Shown here one piece after another: positions 17,798 through 26,454 of a DNA stretch of 64,000 bases (position 1 is the stretch's first letter; every line of letters starts with the position of its first letter). The stretch comes from Hyphomicrobium_A sp964622715 (GTDB taxonomy: Bacteria > Pseudomonadota > Alphaproteobacteria > Rhizobiales > Hyphomicrobiaceae): positions 1 to 64,000 of the forward strand of contig CAZURR010000001.1 in assembly GCA_964622715.1 (NCBI GenBank). Reading direction: 5' to 3'. The notes beneath the pieces were generated by a model. It ran no database searches. It was not told the origin of the DNA and worked only from the letters and a program-made list of their open reading frames with translations. Position numbers and translations under genes: made by a program.

Positions 17798-18265
17798 ATG
17801 GTCGAGGATGGAATGAAGGCGCCTGATTTCGAGCTCCCCGATGCGGATGGAAAGACCGTCCGGCTCTCGCAGCTCAAGGGACGGCTGGTCGTGATCTATT
17901 TCTACCCCAAGGACGATACTTCGGGCTGTACGGCCGAAGCCAAGGGCTTCTCCGGCCTCATGGACGCGTTCGAAAAGGCTGGGGCCGACGTTATCGGCAT
18001 TTCGCCCGACAACCCGACGAGCCATAGCAAATTCGCCGCCAAATACGACCTCGGCGTCCGTCTTCTCTCCGACGAGGAGAAAGTGGCGGCCCAGGCCTAT
18101 GGCGTGTGGGCCGAGAAATCCATGTATGGACGAAAATACATGGGGGTCGAACGCTCTACGTTCCTGGTGGACGCCTCCGGTACAATCGCCAAGAGCTGGC
18201 GCAAAGTAAAAGTGCCTGGACATGCAGAAGAGGTGCTCGCAGCAGTCGGGGACCTGACCTCATAA
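17798..18265 (+). CDS. bcp: Thioredoxin-dependent peroxiredoxin (Bcp/PrxQ family)
   Basis: A 155-residue peroxiredoxin that reduces hydroperoxides in the cytoplasm. The core VIYFYPKDDTSGCTAEAKGF contains the peroxidatic cysteine (about Cys44) with the preceding Asp/Thr context of the family. The resolving cysteine that many Bcp proteins carry five residues later is absent (Lys/Gly there), so this is probably a 1-Cys type. The later motif GVERSTFLVDASGTIAKSWRKV is typical. The ATG at 17798 has AGAAAGG upstream. Confidence 0.92.
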   Translation: MVEDGMKAPDFELPDADGKTVRLSQLKGRLVVIYFYPKDDTSGCTAEAKGFSGLMDAFEKAGADVIGISPDNPTSHSKFAAKYDLGVRLLSDEEKVAAQAYGVWAEKSMYGRKYMGVERSTFLVDASGTIAKSWRKVKVPGHAEEVLAAVGDLTS

Positions 18266-18375
18266 CGATGTTGAAAAAACGGGGACTTCCCCCCTAGGTG
18301 CGTGGGGATGTTGGTGCGTGTGCGTTGCTGCGCGACGAGCCCGAGCAAGACTTTTGCAACGTTGGATGCAAACTC

Positions 18376-18390
18376 GTCACAATTCGTGAC
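18376..18390. promoter_or_regulatory. Palindrome upstream of bactofilin 1
   Basis: GTCACAATTCGTGAC is an inverted repeat (GTCAC, 5-base spacer, GTGAC) about 127 bases upstream of the bactofilin ATG at 18517. It looks like an operator half-site pair, but matches no motif I can name with confidence. Confidence 0.25.
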
Positions 18391-18516
18391 CAAACTTAGG
18401 AAACGTGCTAGGGGACCCTTAGGGGAGAGGCGCTCGATGGCTTCGGCCACCGGGTGTTGGCGTCCAAGAGATCCCAAGATGTTGGGTTTGTTGCGTCATA
18501 GCGGAGGTGGATTTTC

Positions 18517-19032
18517 ATGTTGCCTAATTTCAAAAAGTCCGAGACGGAGTTGCCGAAGCCGGCTTCGGGAAGCGTGCTAGCCGGATCAACAGGCCAAGGT
18601 GTTGGCAACCGCCCAATGGGGGTCGTGCGCAGCTCTGATCGCAACGCCCCGTCCGTCATCGGACCAGACCTAACGATTCACGGCAACCTGGTCTCGAAAG
18701 GCGAGGTTCAGATCGACGGCGAAGTGCAAGGGGATATCCACGGAACGTATGTCGTTATCGGTGAGAAAGCCCGCATCACGGGCGGCATCATCGCCGAGGA
18801 AGTCGTCGTCCGCGGTCATGTGATGGGCTCGCTGCGTGGCAAGCGCGTCATGCTGCAGTCATCCAGCCACGTGGAGGGTGATGTATTCCACCAGGCGCTC
18901 GCCATCGAGCAGGGTGCCTTCTTCGAGGGAAAGTCTCGTCGTTCTGAGGACCCTACCGCCGGAGTGCAGAAACCAGAGTTTCCTGCAGTCAGCGCGACTC
19001 CCAGTAACGACGACTATGATTCGTCACTTTGA
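18517..19032 (+). CDS. Bactofilin (polymer-forming cytoskeletal protein) 1
   Basis: A 171-residue bactofilin. A disordered N-terminus of about 45 residues leads to the beta-helical DUF583 core, which starts at SVIGPDLTIHGNLVSKGEVQ and runs through GEVQGDIHGTYVVIGEKARI and VRGHVMGSLRGKRVML to VEGDVFHQALAIEQGAFFEG. Bactofilins polymerise without nucleotide and organise cell-wall synthesis, stalks or polarity. A disordered acidic tail ends the protein. It is a lone gene; a second bactofilin lies at 47052, sharing the core pattern but not the ends. Confidence 0.92.
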   Translation: MLPNFKKSETELPKPASGSVLAGSTGQGVGNRPMGVVRSSDRNAPSVIGPDLTIHGNLVSKGEVQIDGEVQGDIHGTYVVIGEKARITGGIIAEEVVVRGHVMGSLRGKRVMLQSSSHVEGDVFHQALAIEQGAFFEGKSRRSEDPTAGVQKPEFPAVSATPSNDDYDSSL

Positions 19033-19043
19033 GAATTGAGCGC

Positions 19044-19070
19044 CCGGGGCTGCCGCAACGCGAGCCCCGG
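19044..19070. terminator. Hairpin between convergent genes, possible terminator
   Basis: CCGGGGCT and AGCCCCGG form an 8-base-pair stem with an 11-base loop, placed between bactofilin 1 and the convergent YhaN-like gene. There is no T-run, so it is at best a weak or factor-assisted terminator. Confidence 0.35.
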
Positions 19071-19104
19071 CCCCGCCTGCTCCACTGTCAATTGCGTCGG
19101 ACGC

Positions 19105-21708
19105 TTAGCCTGATTGCCAAGCGCCGATAGCGATCCTATTTCCGCCTAACCCGGCAAACGTGCGCTCACGGCAGGTTAGCACCAGCACCTGGTGACATTC
19201 GGCCGCACGCTTGAGCGCAGCAAACATGCGCTCAATGCGTTGATCGTCCGAGTAGACGAGTGCGTCATCGAGGATCAGCGGTGCCGGTGAGGCGGTCTCC
19301 GCCAACAGGCGGCCGAAACCAAGACGAACAAGTACGGCGAGCTGTTCTTGCGTGCCTTCGCTCAAACTAGTCAGCTCCTCAAGGTCACTACCGCGCTGTA
19401 ACGCTTTCGGCGCAAGACCTTCGCCGAAGCTGAGCCCCGCCTTGGGAAAGACGAGGCTCATATAGGGAGCAAGACGCTCCAAGACCGGCTTGGTAAATCG
19501 CTCGCGAGTCTCACTTGCCGCCGAGCAGAATTCACGATCGAGGAGTTCCAGCGCGCGGATCTCGTCGGTCATGTTCAGCACGCGCGTCTCGGCCAATGCG
19601 AGCCCTTCCTCCAACTCCGCTACGCGGGCGCCAACGTCATCGGCGCGGTCCGCTTTCAACTCACCCTCGATGCCGGCTTCTTTCCGGTGCACTTCACTCA
19701 ACTCGCGCTCGGCGTTTGAAAGCGCGGCTTGCGCAAGCTCGGCCGCTGTTTTCATTTCGTCAAAGCGGGCATCTTCAGGTGCCTTTTCACGCCAGGCTGC
19801 AAGGTCGCGCACCGCGGCATTGAGATTAAACTCTGCTTCAGCGACAGCCGTAGATATTTTCTCAACCTTGGCTTTGCGCGCAGCCTCATCACCAAGGCTG
19901 TGCGAAAGTGTCTCGATCCTTTGGCTCCGCTCATCGACACGCGTGCACAACCGCACATGCTCTTTACTTATTTGTCCATACTCGCTCTCCGCTTGTGTGA
20001 GTTTCCCCTCCGCCTCGACAAGCTCGTCGGCGAGCGCCTTCCCAAGCGCGTCAAAGTCAGCTTGCGTGACATCGCAAAGGTCTTTTAATGGCGCAACGTC
20101 TGCAACAAACTGCGCATGCGCGCGTTCGAGACGTTCCAATCCGTCAGGAGCCTGCGCTCTCAGTTGCGCGCTCACTTCGACCAACTTGGCTTCAAGCACA
20201 CGGCGATCGCCAAGGCGCTCCTCGGCTTCGCCAATCGAAGCCACGCCCGCGCGGTTCAATAACGAGCGCAACTCCTTCTCATGGGCAACAAGATCAGCCT
20301 GGTTCTCGCCCAAGCTCTCTGACGCTCCCGGCGCGATGGTCACCACCCCCACGCCTTCAATCTCTAGCGCAACCGGCTGGCGGGGATTGATCGTCTCACC
20401 CTCCTCGAGAACACGACCCTCCACGCGGATTTTGGACGTAGCGCCCCTCGCGTACGAGACAGATACCTGTGGCGCAGTGGCCGACAGTCGCGCCCCAATG
20501 GCCGCTAAACTTGCTGCCTCACGCCGTGCCGCGGCAACGAGCCCCTCCTCAGCGCCATTTTTTGATAGCTCATCTGTCAACGCCTTACGCTCAGCCGCGA
20601 AGGTGCGCGCCAACTGCAGACGCTTTGCTGCCTGCTTTGCGCGATCGGCCAGTTCTAAAGACTTGCGGTCCCGCTCGGCGACGCTGAGTGCCGCGTTGAT
20701 CTCACTGCGCCTGCGCCGGCACTTAACAACACGCGCCTCAAGATCAACAACGCGGCGCGCCAATTCATCCATCACTGGCGCGTCCTGCCGTGCTGCATCT
20801 TCGAGTTTTGCTAGGTCCGCAATGCGGCCCTCAAGATCTTTGAGCGCCGACTTCAAGGTAACCAGTCGCTCTTGTTGAGCCCGCTCTGCCAATTCGGCGT
20901 ACTGGCATTTGTCCCTCGCCTTACGCGCCTCGTCGAAAGCAGCACGCGCCACCTCAGCTGCTGCCGTTCGTGCCGTCGCTGCTTGCGGGTCCGACAGTTG
21001 CGCCGCCTGCGCGCGAATGCCTGCCAAATGATCCAACCGCGTCTGCGCGCTGGCGAGCCTGTCGCGCGCTGCCTGGCAGTGTTGTTCCAAGTCTCGGCGC
21101 TCATCGAGTACAAGCTTGTAGGCACCTGTCGGCCGCGGCGGGCTGTGGCTGGTGATTAGTGCGGCTAACTCTTGTTTCACTTTGGCGTGCACGAGGCGAG
21201 CGGATCCCCCGTCCGCCACGGCCTCGACTTCCGCTTCAATGGCCGCGTTAAGCACACCGCCCGCCGTCGCAATCGAGTCGAGGCTTGCGAGCGGGGCCCC
21301 TTGGTCGACCCACAAAAGCGCAAACCGCCCTGCACCTGCGCTCCCTGATAGGAGCTTCGACAGTTCACTTTCCGCATCACCGCCGCGCCAAATAAGGTCC
21401 GACTGCAGGTCCTTGAGTTCAGCACTGGCCTGGGCAAGGAACTGTTTGCGAATGCGCCACGGCTTGCCATCGATCTCGAAATCGACCTCAACCAAGGGCG
21501 CACCGCCGGCATAGGGGCGAAAGGCTTCGAGCTTCTTCGCCTTCGACTTGTGCTGCTCAAACAGAGCCAGTCTTACCGCCTTAAGGATCGTTGACTTGCC
21601 AAGCTCATTCGGGCCGGCGAGCACGTCGAGCCCACCCGTCAACCCTTCAAGTGCTACAGGCTCACTGAACCGGCCGACTTCCTTCAGGCGAATGGCGCGG
21701 ATCTTCAC
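19105..21708 (-). CDS. SMC/Rad50-like ATPase (YhaN/SbcC-like)
   Basis: An 867-residue ATPase with ABC-type half-sites at the two ends and a long coiled coil between them. The N-terminal Walker A is GPNELGKST at residues 32-40. The C-terminal region has a signature-like TSLSEGTQEQLAVLVRLGFG and Walker B in PAPLILDDALVYSDDQRI. The middle is heptad-rich and full of Ala, Glu, Arg and Leu. The start is GTG at 21708, overlapping the upstream phosphoesterase stop (GTGA) with GGGAGGG before it. It probably forms an SbcCD/YhaON-like complex for handling DNA ends. At 867 residues it is short for SbcC. Confidence 0.86.
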   Translation of the reverse strand: MKIRAIRLKEVGRFSEPVALEGLTGGLDVLAGPNELGKSTILKAVRLALFEQHKSKAKKLEAFRPYAGGAPLVEVDFEIDGKPWRIRKQFLAQASAELKDLQSDLIWRGGDAESELSKLLSGSAGAGRFALLWVDQGAPLASLDSIATAGGVLNAAIEAEVEAVADGGSARLVHAKVKQELAALITSHSPPRPTGAYKLVLDERRDLEQHCQAARDRLASAQTRLDHLAGIRAQAAQLSDPQAATARTAAAEVARAAFDEARKARDKCQYAELAERAQQERLVTLKSALKDLEGRIADLAKLEDAARQDAPVMDELARRVVDLEARVVKCRRRRSEINAALSVAERDRKSLELADRAKQAAKRLQLARTFAAERKALTDELSKNGAEEGLVAAARREAASLAAIGARLSATAPQVSVSYARGATSKIRVEGRVLEEGETINPRQPVALEIEGVGVVTIAPGASESLGENQADLVAHEKELRSLLNRAGVASIGEAEERLGDRRVLEAKLVEVSAQLRAQAPDGLERLERAHAQFVADVAPLKDLCDVTQADFDALGKALADELVEAEGKLTQAESEYGQISKEHVRLCTRVDERSQRIETLSHSLGDEAARKAKVEKISTAVAEAEFNLNAAVRDLAAWREKAPEDARFDEMKTAAELAQAALSNAERELSEVHRKEAGIEGELKADRADDVGARVAELEEGLALAETRVLNMTDEIRALELLDREFCSAASETRERFTKPVLERLAPYMSLVFPKAGLSFGEGLAPKALQRGSDLEELTSLSEGTQEQLAVLVRLGFGRLLAETASPAPLILDDALVYSDDQRIERMFAALKRAAECHQVLVLTCRERTFAGLGGNRIAIGAWQSG

Positions 21709-22835
21709 TGGCGCCCTCCCACCTCGACGCGCCGCGCCATCGCAAACAGCTTGCGCAGAGCGCGCTTGGCTACGTCCGATTCCTCCGTTTGCGCCTCTGC
21801 CATTGCCTTGAGACGTCTCGCGACCGTGCCCAGCACACCAGAGCCCAGCTCATCGATGTCGGTGACCGCAGCAGCCGTCTGCAAATCCACAAGATCAGCT
21901 GCGAGGTGGAATAGCTGCGGCCTGAGCTTGGTTAAACGCTCCTCAATGCGCGAAAATTCTGCGAGCGAGACAGACCCCTCAAGACTGAGTTGCATCAGAT
22001 GGCGCGACGAATCCGCGCCGAGCCGGTTCACCTCTTTTTCGATTACTTCGAGGTCATCCGCGCTCGCGACCGACTTCTGTCGCCGCATCCACGTGAAATG
22101 TGCCGTCGCAACGCGTTCCACCTTCGGCGTAGCCCTTGCGTCATCGATGTGCACGGCGAGAGCATAGCCCGGCTCGTTGTCGGGAAAGCTGTCGGGCTCG
22201 GGCGTGCCCGAATACCAAACGCGATCTGAAATCCGCTTCACCCCGTGCCAGTCCCCCAGCGCCAAATAGTCAAGGCCCGCAGACTTCACACGCGCAGGAT
22301 CGATCGGTACATTGGCATTAGCGTGGCTGCCAAACCCTTGTACAGACCCGTGCGCCAAACCGATGCGTACGGAGTCAGCGGCCAAGCTCGCGCCGTCCAT
22401 CCAGGCGGTTGGATCGCGGCTCGTCGACTTTGATGTCAGCGGAGCAGGCAATAACACTACGCCCTTTGCGATTTCGGCAGGCTCTGGCGTCAGGTGCACG
22501 CTCACGTTCGCCGGCAGCCCGCCTGCAACAATGGCCTCCCAAACGCCGCCGGCGCGCGCGGGGTCGTGATTGCCTGGAAGCAGATGCCAAACAAGATCTG
22601 GGTAGCCTTGCAGCCTCGAAAGGAGGCGGCGGGCGAGCGCGTCCGACACCGTCTCGGAGTCAAATACGTCGCCTGCGACCAGCACGTTCTCGGCACGGGT
22701 AGCGCGCGCGGCCTTGGCAAGGCGATCAACGGCGCCCAGCCGCTGATCACGTAGCACGGCCGCCTTTTCTGCCTTGAACGCGCCGAAGCGCTTGCCGATC
22801 TGCCAGTCGGCAGTATGGATGAACGCGAATCGCAT
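21705..22835 (-). CDS. Metallophosphoesterase, DNA repair exonuclease type (YhaO/SbcD-like)
   Basis: A 376-residue calcineurin-like phosphoesterase, the nuclease partner of the overlapping ATPase gene. Metal-ligand motifs are visible in order: FIHTADWQIGK (Asp, His), VLVAGDVFDSE (GD), LLPGNHDPAR (GNHD), IGLAHGSVQGF (GH-type) and ALGDWHGVKR. The C-terminal 100 residues are the capping part of the YhaO group. I chose the ATG at 22835; an in-frame TTG at 22874 would add 13 residues but has no ribosome-binding site. It diverges from the oxidoreductase gene at 22945. Confidence 0.88.
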   Translation of the reverse strand: MRFAFIHTADWQIGKRFGAFKAEKAAVLRDQRLGAVDRLAKAARATRAENVLVAGDVFDSETVSDALARRLLSRLQGYPDLVWHLLPGNHDPARAGGVWEAIVAGGLPANVSVHLTPEPAEIAKGVVLLPAPLTSKSTSRDPTAWMDGASLAADSVRIGLAHGSVQGFGSHANANVPIDPARVKSAGLDYLALGDWHGVKRISDRVWYSGTPEPDSFPDNEPGYALAVHIDDARATPKVERVATAHFTWMRRQKSVASADDLEVIEKEVNRLGADSSRHLMQLSLEGSVSLAEFSRIEERLTKLRPQLFHLAADLVDLQTAAAVTDIDELGSGVLGTVARRLKAMAEAQTEESDVAKRALRKLFAMARRVEVGGRQ

Positions 22836-22944
22836 TTTCGGGGGCAGAGTGTTCCTATTTTGTTCAACGTGCAAGCGTTTGCGGACAGCCCTTGTAGAGA
22901 ATCAGCGTGCCAAGCGTAGCGCGCATTTGCGAGTAAACGGCGAC

Positions 22945-24069
22945 ATGGCGGCAGACGTTGAAACAGTCGTAGTTGGCGGAGGCGTCGAAGGCCTCGCGAT
23001 TGCGCGCGCCTTGGCCAACAAAGGCCAGCAGGTGTTGGTGCTGGAGCGGCACGACAGCATCGGCAGCGAGATCAGCTCGCGCAATTCGCAAGTGATCCAC
23101 GCGGGGCTCTACTACCCGCAGAAAAGCCTGCGCGCGGAGCTGTGCGTTGCGGGCAATAAACTCCTCTACGCATTTTGCGAGGAGAACGGCGTCGCGCACC
23201 AACGCTGCGGCAAGCTCTTCGTGGCAACCAGCGAAGAAGAAATCGCAACGCTCGAAGCAATAGCCGCCAATGCGGCGCGCAACGGCGTCGATGACCTGCA
23301 ACGCCTTTGTGCGGACGATGTGCGCAAGCTTGAGCCAGAGGTTGTCTGCGTTGCCGCCTACCTCTCGCCCTCGACCGGCGTCATCGACAGCCACGGGCTT
23401 ATGACCGCACTCGAAGGGCATCTCACGACGCGCGGCGGCCAGGTCATTCTTGGGACGACCGTGAGCGGTCTCAGCGCACCGGGCAACGGTACCGATCATT
23501 TTGTTATCAATACACTCCGCGCTGGCGAAACGTCACAACTCACCGCCAAGAACCTGGTGCTCGCCGCCGGCCTGGGCGGCACAGAGCTCGGCCGCATGCT
23601 GTCCTATGCGCCTAGCTACGACGTGCCTGAGACCTATCCTGCCAGGGGACACTATTTCGCGCTTGCCAGCACTTCCCCCTTCAAGCACCTCGTTTATCCC
23701 ATGCCGCAGGGTGCATGGCTGGGGCTGCATCTGACACTCGATGTCGCCGGTCGCGCCAAGTTTGGCCCCGACATCGAGTGGACCGATCACGTGTCTTACG
23801 ACTTTGATGACGCGAATGGCGCTCGCCGCGCCAAATTCGAGCGCGAGATCCGCCGCTACTGGCCGGGCTTGCCCGGCGGCGCCTTGCAACCGGACTACGT
23901 CGGCGTGCGGCCCAAGATCTACCGTCACGGAGAACCGGCTGCCGATTTCGCGCTCCACGGGCCTACAACCCACGGGATGCCCCGGCTTGTGGCACTCTAC
24001 GGCATCGAAAGCCCCGGACTCACGTCGTCTTTGGCGATCGCAGACCATGTGTGTGCTCTGATCGCATGA
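22945..24069 (+). CDS. FAD-dependent oxidoreductase, L-2-hydroxyglutarate oxidase-like
   Basis: A 374-residue DAO-fold flavoprotein. The N-terminal Rossmann motif is VVVGGGVEGLAIARALANKG with the acidic end of strand 2 in VLERHDS. ISSRNSQVIHAGLYYPQKSL is characteristic of the LhgO/L2HGDH group, which oxidises L-2-hydroxyglutarate to 2-oxoglutarate. The C-terminal FAD contact is GIESPGLTSSLAIADHV. The ATG at 22945 gives the usual family N-terminus; upstream frame belongs to the divergent gene's leader. Substrate is inferred; related enzymes act on glycerol 3-phosphate or other 2-hydroxy acids. Confidence 0.85.
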   Translation: MAADVETVVVGGGVEGLAIARALANKGQQVLVLERHDSIGSEISSRNSQVIHAGLYYPQKSLRAELCVAGNKLLYAFCEENGVAHQRCGKLFVATSEEEIATLEAIAANAARNGVDDLQRLCADDVRKLEPEVVCVAAYLSPSTGVIDSHGLMTALEGHLTTRGGQVILGTTVSGLSAPGNGTDHFVINTLRAGETSQLTAKNLVLAAGLGGTELGRMLSYAPSYDVPETYPARGHYFALASTSPFKHLVYPMPQGAWLGLHLTLDVAGRAKFGPDIEWTDHVSYDFDDANGARRAKFEREIRRYWPGLPGGALQPDYVGVRPKIYRHGEPAADFALHGPTTHGMPRLVALYGIESPGLTSSLAIADHVCALIA

Positions 24070-24128
24070 ATGCCCAAATTCAGATGTCCAACAGAGCGCG
24101 AACAGGCGTGCTCGATTTCCACTGCCTG

Positions 24129-24142
24129 TGTCAGAACTGACA
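24129..24142. promoter_or_regulatory. Palindrome upstream of DUF2147 gene
   Basis: TGTCAGAACTGACA is a perfect 6+6 inverted repeat with a 2-base centre, in the 150-base gap between the oxidoreductase and the DUF2147 gene. The size fits a dimeric regulator site. Its loop would be too short for a terminator hairpin. Confidence 0.3.
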
Positions 24143-24220
24143 TTTCTTAGGAGAATGTTAGTTCGAACCAGCAAGCATTGCAGTTAGGCCAAGTGACCTT
24201 TGCGAGGGATGACAAGACTG

Positions 24221-24805
24221 ATGCGAATTCTTGCAAGATGGCTTTCGGGTTCTGTTGCGGCCATTGCACTTGCAGCCACCGGCTCGGTGCCAGGAAACGC
24301 TGCGGAGAAGCTCGACGGCTACTGGATCGACTCCCACGGCGAGGTCATTCTCAATATCAGGCGCTGTGGCAAAGCCCGTTGCGGAAAAGTCGCCTGGCTT
24401 CGCAAACCTCGCGGTCCCAAAGGCGGGCCTTTGCGTGATTTCCGCAACTCCGACCCCAAGCTGCAGCGGCGCTTCGTCTGCGGTCTTTATGTGGTGAAGG
24501 GCTTCAAGAAGCAGTCCGGCGGCACTTGGGGTGACGGGACCGTCTATATTCCCGACCATGGAATGACCGTCAGCGGCTACGCCCAGGTTTTGGGCCGCAA
24601 TCGTGTGAAGGTCACAGGCTACTTTTTGCTGCCCATTTTCGGCTCGTCTGAGGTTTGGACCCGTGTAAATGGGGAGATCCCGACATGCGCCGAGCAAGCC
24701 GAAATGATCAAGAATGACCGCTGGATTGAAGATCTGTCGGTTTGGCGCGCAACGCGATCTGCGTCGCAAAAGAAGAAGCCCGCACCACCGCTGGCCGCGC
24801 GCTAA
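24221..24805 (+). CDS. Secreted DUF2147 family protein
   Basis: A 194-residue exported protein. The N-terminus has Arg residues and a hydrophobic stretch (SGSVAAIALAATGSV) ending in NAAEK, a plausible signal peptidase site. The mature part matches DUF2147: LDGYWIDSHGEVILNIRRCG, CGKVAWLRKPRG, YVVKGFKKQSGGTWGDGTVY and YTGYFLLPIFG-like strands near the end, where CAEQAEMI closes the domain. The role is unknown; the family is periplasmic. ATG codons at 24209 and 24221 are possible; I prefer 24221 because GAGGG abuts the first one too closely. Confidence 0.82.
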   Translation: MRILARWLSGSVAAIALAATGSVPGNAAEKLDGYWIDSHGEVILNIRRCGKARCGKVAWLRKPRGPKGGPLRDFRNSDPKLQRRFVCGLYVVKGFKKQSGGTWGDGTVYIPDHGMTVSGYAQVLGRNRVKVTGYFLLPIFGSSEVWTRVNGEIPTCAEQAEMIKNDRWIEDLSVWRATRSASQKKKPAPPLAAR

Positions 24806-24929
24806 CACCCGAAAATCAACAATTGTTATCAAGCCAGCGCGGCGATTCTCGCGTCAGCCTTTGGCATGGCGCGCTGGCCCCTTTACAATCAGCTGCCTGG
24901 AGCGCGTCAAACAAAGGGCCCCAAGGAAC

Positions 24930-25511
24930 ATGCAGGTGACGCCCTTAACGGTCTTCGCCATCCTGGCATTGGCTCTGGCCAACCCGGTCAGCGCCCAAGG
25001 GCTTCCCAAGGAGCCGGGGCCGGCCCGCACGGTGAAACTGTTCAACTTCTATTGCCTGAGCCAACTTCCAGCCATTGAAGACGTTGCCAACGCGGCCGGA
25101 TTTGGCGAGTACGCCGAACTCGCAGGCGAGGAGCTGCAGAAATATCAACCCGAAGTTCCCGCCGACGAGCTGCGCGCCTGGCGCCTGCGCGACTTCGGTT
25201 CGGAGTTTATCCTCACAGCGGCCCGCTCCAAGCCCGATGCTCAATTCAAGAAGGACGTCCCCGATTTTGCCAATTCGAAGAGCGTTGCCTGCTCCTTGGT
25301 AATCTCGAGCAAGGACGCCGATAAGCAGCTCCTCAAAGAAATGGTTGGTCTTGTTGGCCGTAAGCCCGATGAGGCTTGGGACCAAGCGCCGCTCCGCGTC
25401 CATGCCTGGACAGGAAAAACCGACAAACTCCTGATTATTGTCCACTACTATGCCCCTACGGAAGCGGGGCAGAATGCAATTTTGAGCGCGACGGCCTTCG
25501 TCAAAAAATAG
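24930..25511 (+). CDS. Secreted protein of unknown function
   Basis: A 193-residue protein not recognised by family. The N-terminus (TPLTVFAILALALANPVSAQG) is a clear signal peptide with an Ala-x-Ala-type cleavage site (SAQ). The mature part holds FNFYCLSQLPAIEDVANAAG and KSVACSLVISSKDAD, with one cysteine in each, which could form a disulfide. The ATG at 24930 is supported by AAGGAA just upstream; a longer frame reading into the DUF2147 gene is not likely. It follows the DUF2147 gene by 124 bases on the same strand. Confidence 0.75.
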   Translation: MQVTPLTVFAILALALANPVSAQGLPKEPGPARTVKLFNFYCLSQLPAIEDVANAAGFGEYAELAGEELQKYQPEVPADELRAWRLRDFGSEFILTAARSKPDAQFKKDVPDFANSKSVACSLVISSKDADKQLLKEMVGLVGRKPDEAWDQAPLRVHAWTGKTDKLLIIVHYYAPTEAGQNAILSATAFVKK

Positions 25512-25739
25512 ATCCGCGGCTATTGCGAGCGATCCTGCTCATTTTGTGTCACTTGAGCATAAGATGCGCACGGCGCGATTCACCCTCAGCAAAATTGCCA
25601 TAAGATTCAATTGTAAGCCGCGGTTAGTGATGGCATCGTGTCACGCTCCCCGGGTCGATGTTCCAGCGTGTCTGGGGAGTGTGGGTTTACGAGGCAGAGT
25701 CTTGAAGCAGTTGTGTCATTCTTCACCTGGAGTAACGCG

Positions 25740-26024
25740 ATGCAAGGACGTTCCGTTGTTTTTGGCTTGGCACTTGCAACAGCCTTCATCGGCTTTGCGC
25801 ATGTCGCCCAGGCCAACGTTGCCACAACCGCGCTTGGCGCGGCTAAGGCGCATCAAAAATCATCACTTGTCGACGTTCGGTGGGTCTGCGGACCACGGCG
25901 ATGCGCATGGCTACCTAACTACCGCGGACCGGTCGTCGTGACCCCGCGCCGCTGGGGGCCGCCACCGGCACCGCACTGCCACTACGTGCGGGGACCCTAT
26001 CGCTGGGCTCTCGTTTGCAATTAA
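25740..26024 (+). CDS. Small secreted protein, WVCGP family, copy 1
   Basis: A 94-residue exported protein. The first 25 residues form a signal peptide (FGLALATAFIGFAHVAQA). The mature part carries VRWVCGPRRCAWLPNYRG, then RRWGPPPAPHC and a final RWALVCN, giving four cysteines in a Trp/Pro/Arg-rich chain. The next gene is a paralog with the same pattern. The start is ATG at 25740; earlier in-frame sequence has no signal-like character. Function unknown, probably periplasmic or surface. Confidence 0.72.
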   Translation: MQGRSVVFGLALATAFIGFAHVAQANVATTALGAAKAHQKSSLVDVRWVCGPRRCAWLPNYRGPVVVTPRRWGPPPAPHCHYVRGPYRWALVCN

Positions 26025-26123
26025 GGTTGAACAAGAAAGCTCATGCGGGGCTGCCTTTAATCCATGATCCGAGGGCGTGACCCGTCATCACATAATGTGT
26101 CTTAGAAACTAGGGTACTCCACG

Positions 26124-26414
26124 ATGAAACGTTCACTCATGTTTGGTCTTGCGGTCGCGGCCATGGTCGCCAGCTTAAGCTCTGGTGCGTCGGCAGCCGT
26201 CGCCACCCCAGCGCTCGGCGCGGCTGCCGCTGGTGACACTTCTATCGCGAAAGAAGTCAAATGGGTTTGCGGCCCCTATCGTTGCGCCTGGATACCGGGC
26301 TGGCGCGGCCGCCGGTATGTTGTGCCGCGCATGCGTAATTGGGGACCACCGCCCCACCCCCTTTGCTACTACCATAGGGGGCTGTTCGGCGCTTGGGTAC
26401 GGGTTTGCCCATAA
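26124..26414 (+). CDS. Small secreted protein, WVCGP family, copy 2
   Basis: A 96-residue paralog of the preceding gene. Signal peptide LMFGLAVAAMVASLSSGASA, then VATPALGAAAAGD, KWVCGPYRCAWIPGWRG, NWGPPPHPLCYYHRG and WVRVCP. Spacing of the four cysteines and of the WGPPP motif matches copy 1, so the pair arose by tandem duplication. About 100 bases separate the two genes. A strong hairpin follows after 40 bases. Function unknown. Confidence 0.74.
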   Translation: MKRSLMFGLAVAAMVASLSSGASAAVATPALGAAAAGDTSIAKEVKWVCGPYRCAWIPGWRGRRYVVPRMRNWGPPPHPLCYYHRGLFGAWVRVCP

Positions 26415-26454
26415 GGCCGTCACGGCGACACTGCGATTTTTTGCATCGCTGAAC

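Noticed and set aside
18274..18293. GGGG-AAGT-CCCC-G-TTTTTT terminator-like hairpin on the minus strand
   Set aside because: Only four pairs in the stem and no minus-strand gene ends nearby.
19490..20878. 462-codon open frame antisense to the YhaN-like gene
   Set aside because: Composition (Ser/Ala/Arg-rich without pattern) is that of a high-GC shadow frame; the opposite strand has clear ATPase motifs.
24155..24175. TTCGAAC resembling a tRNA T-loop
   Set aside because: No acceptor, D or anticodon stems can be drawn around it.
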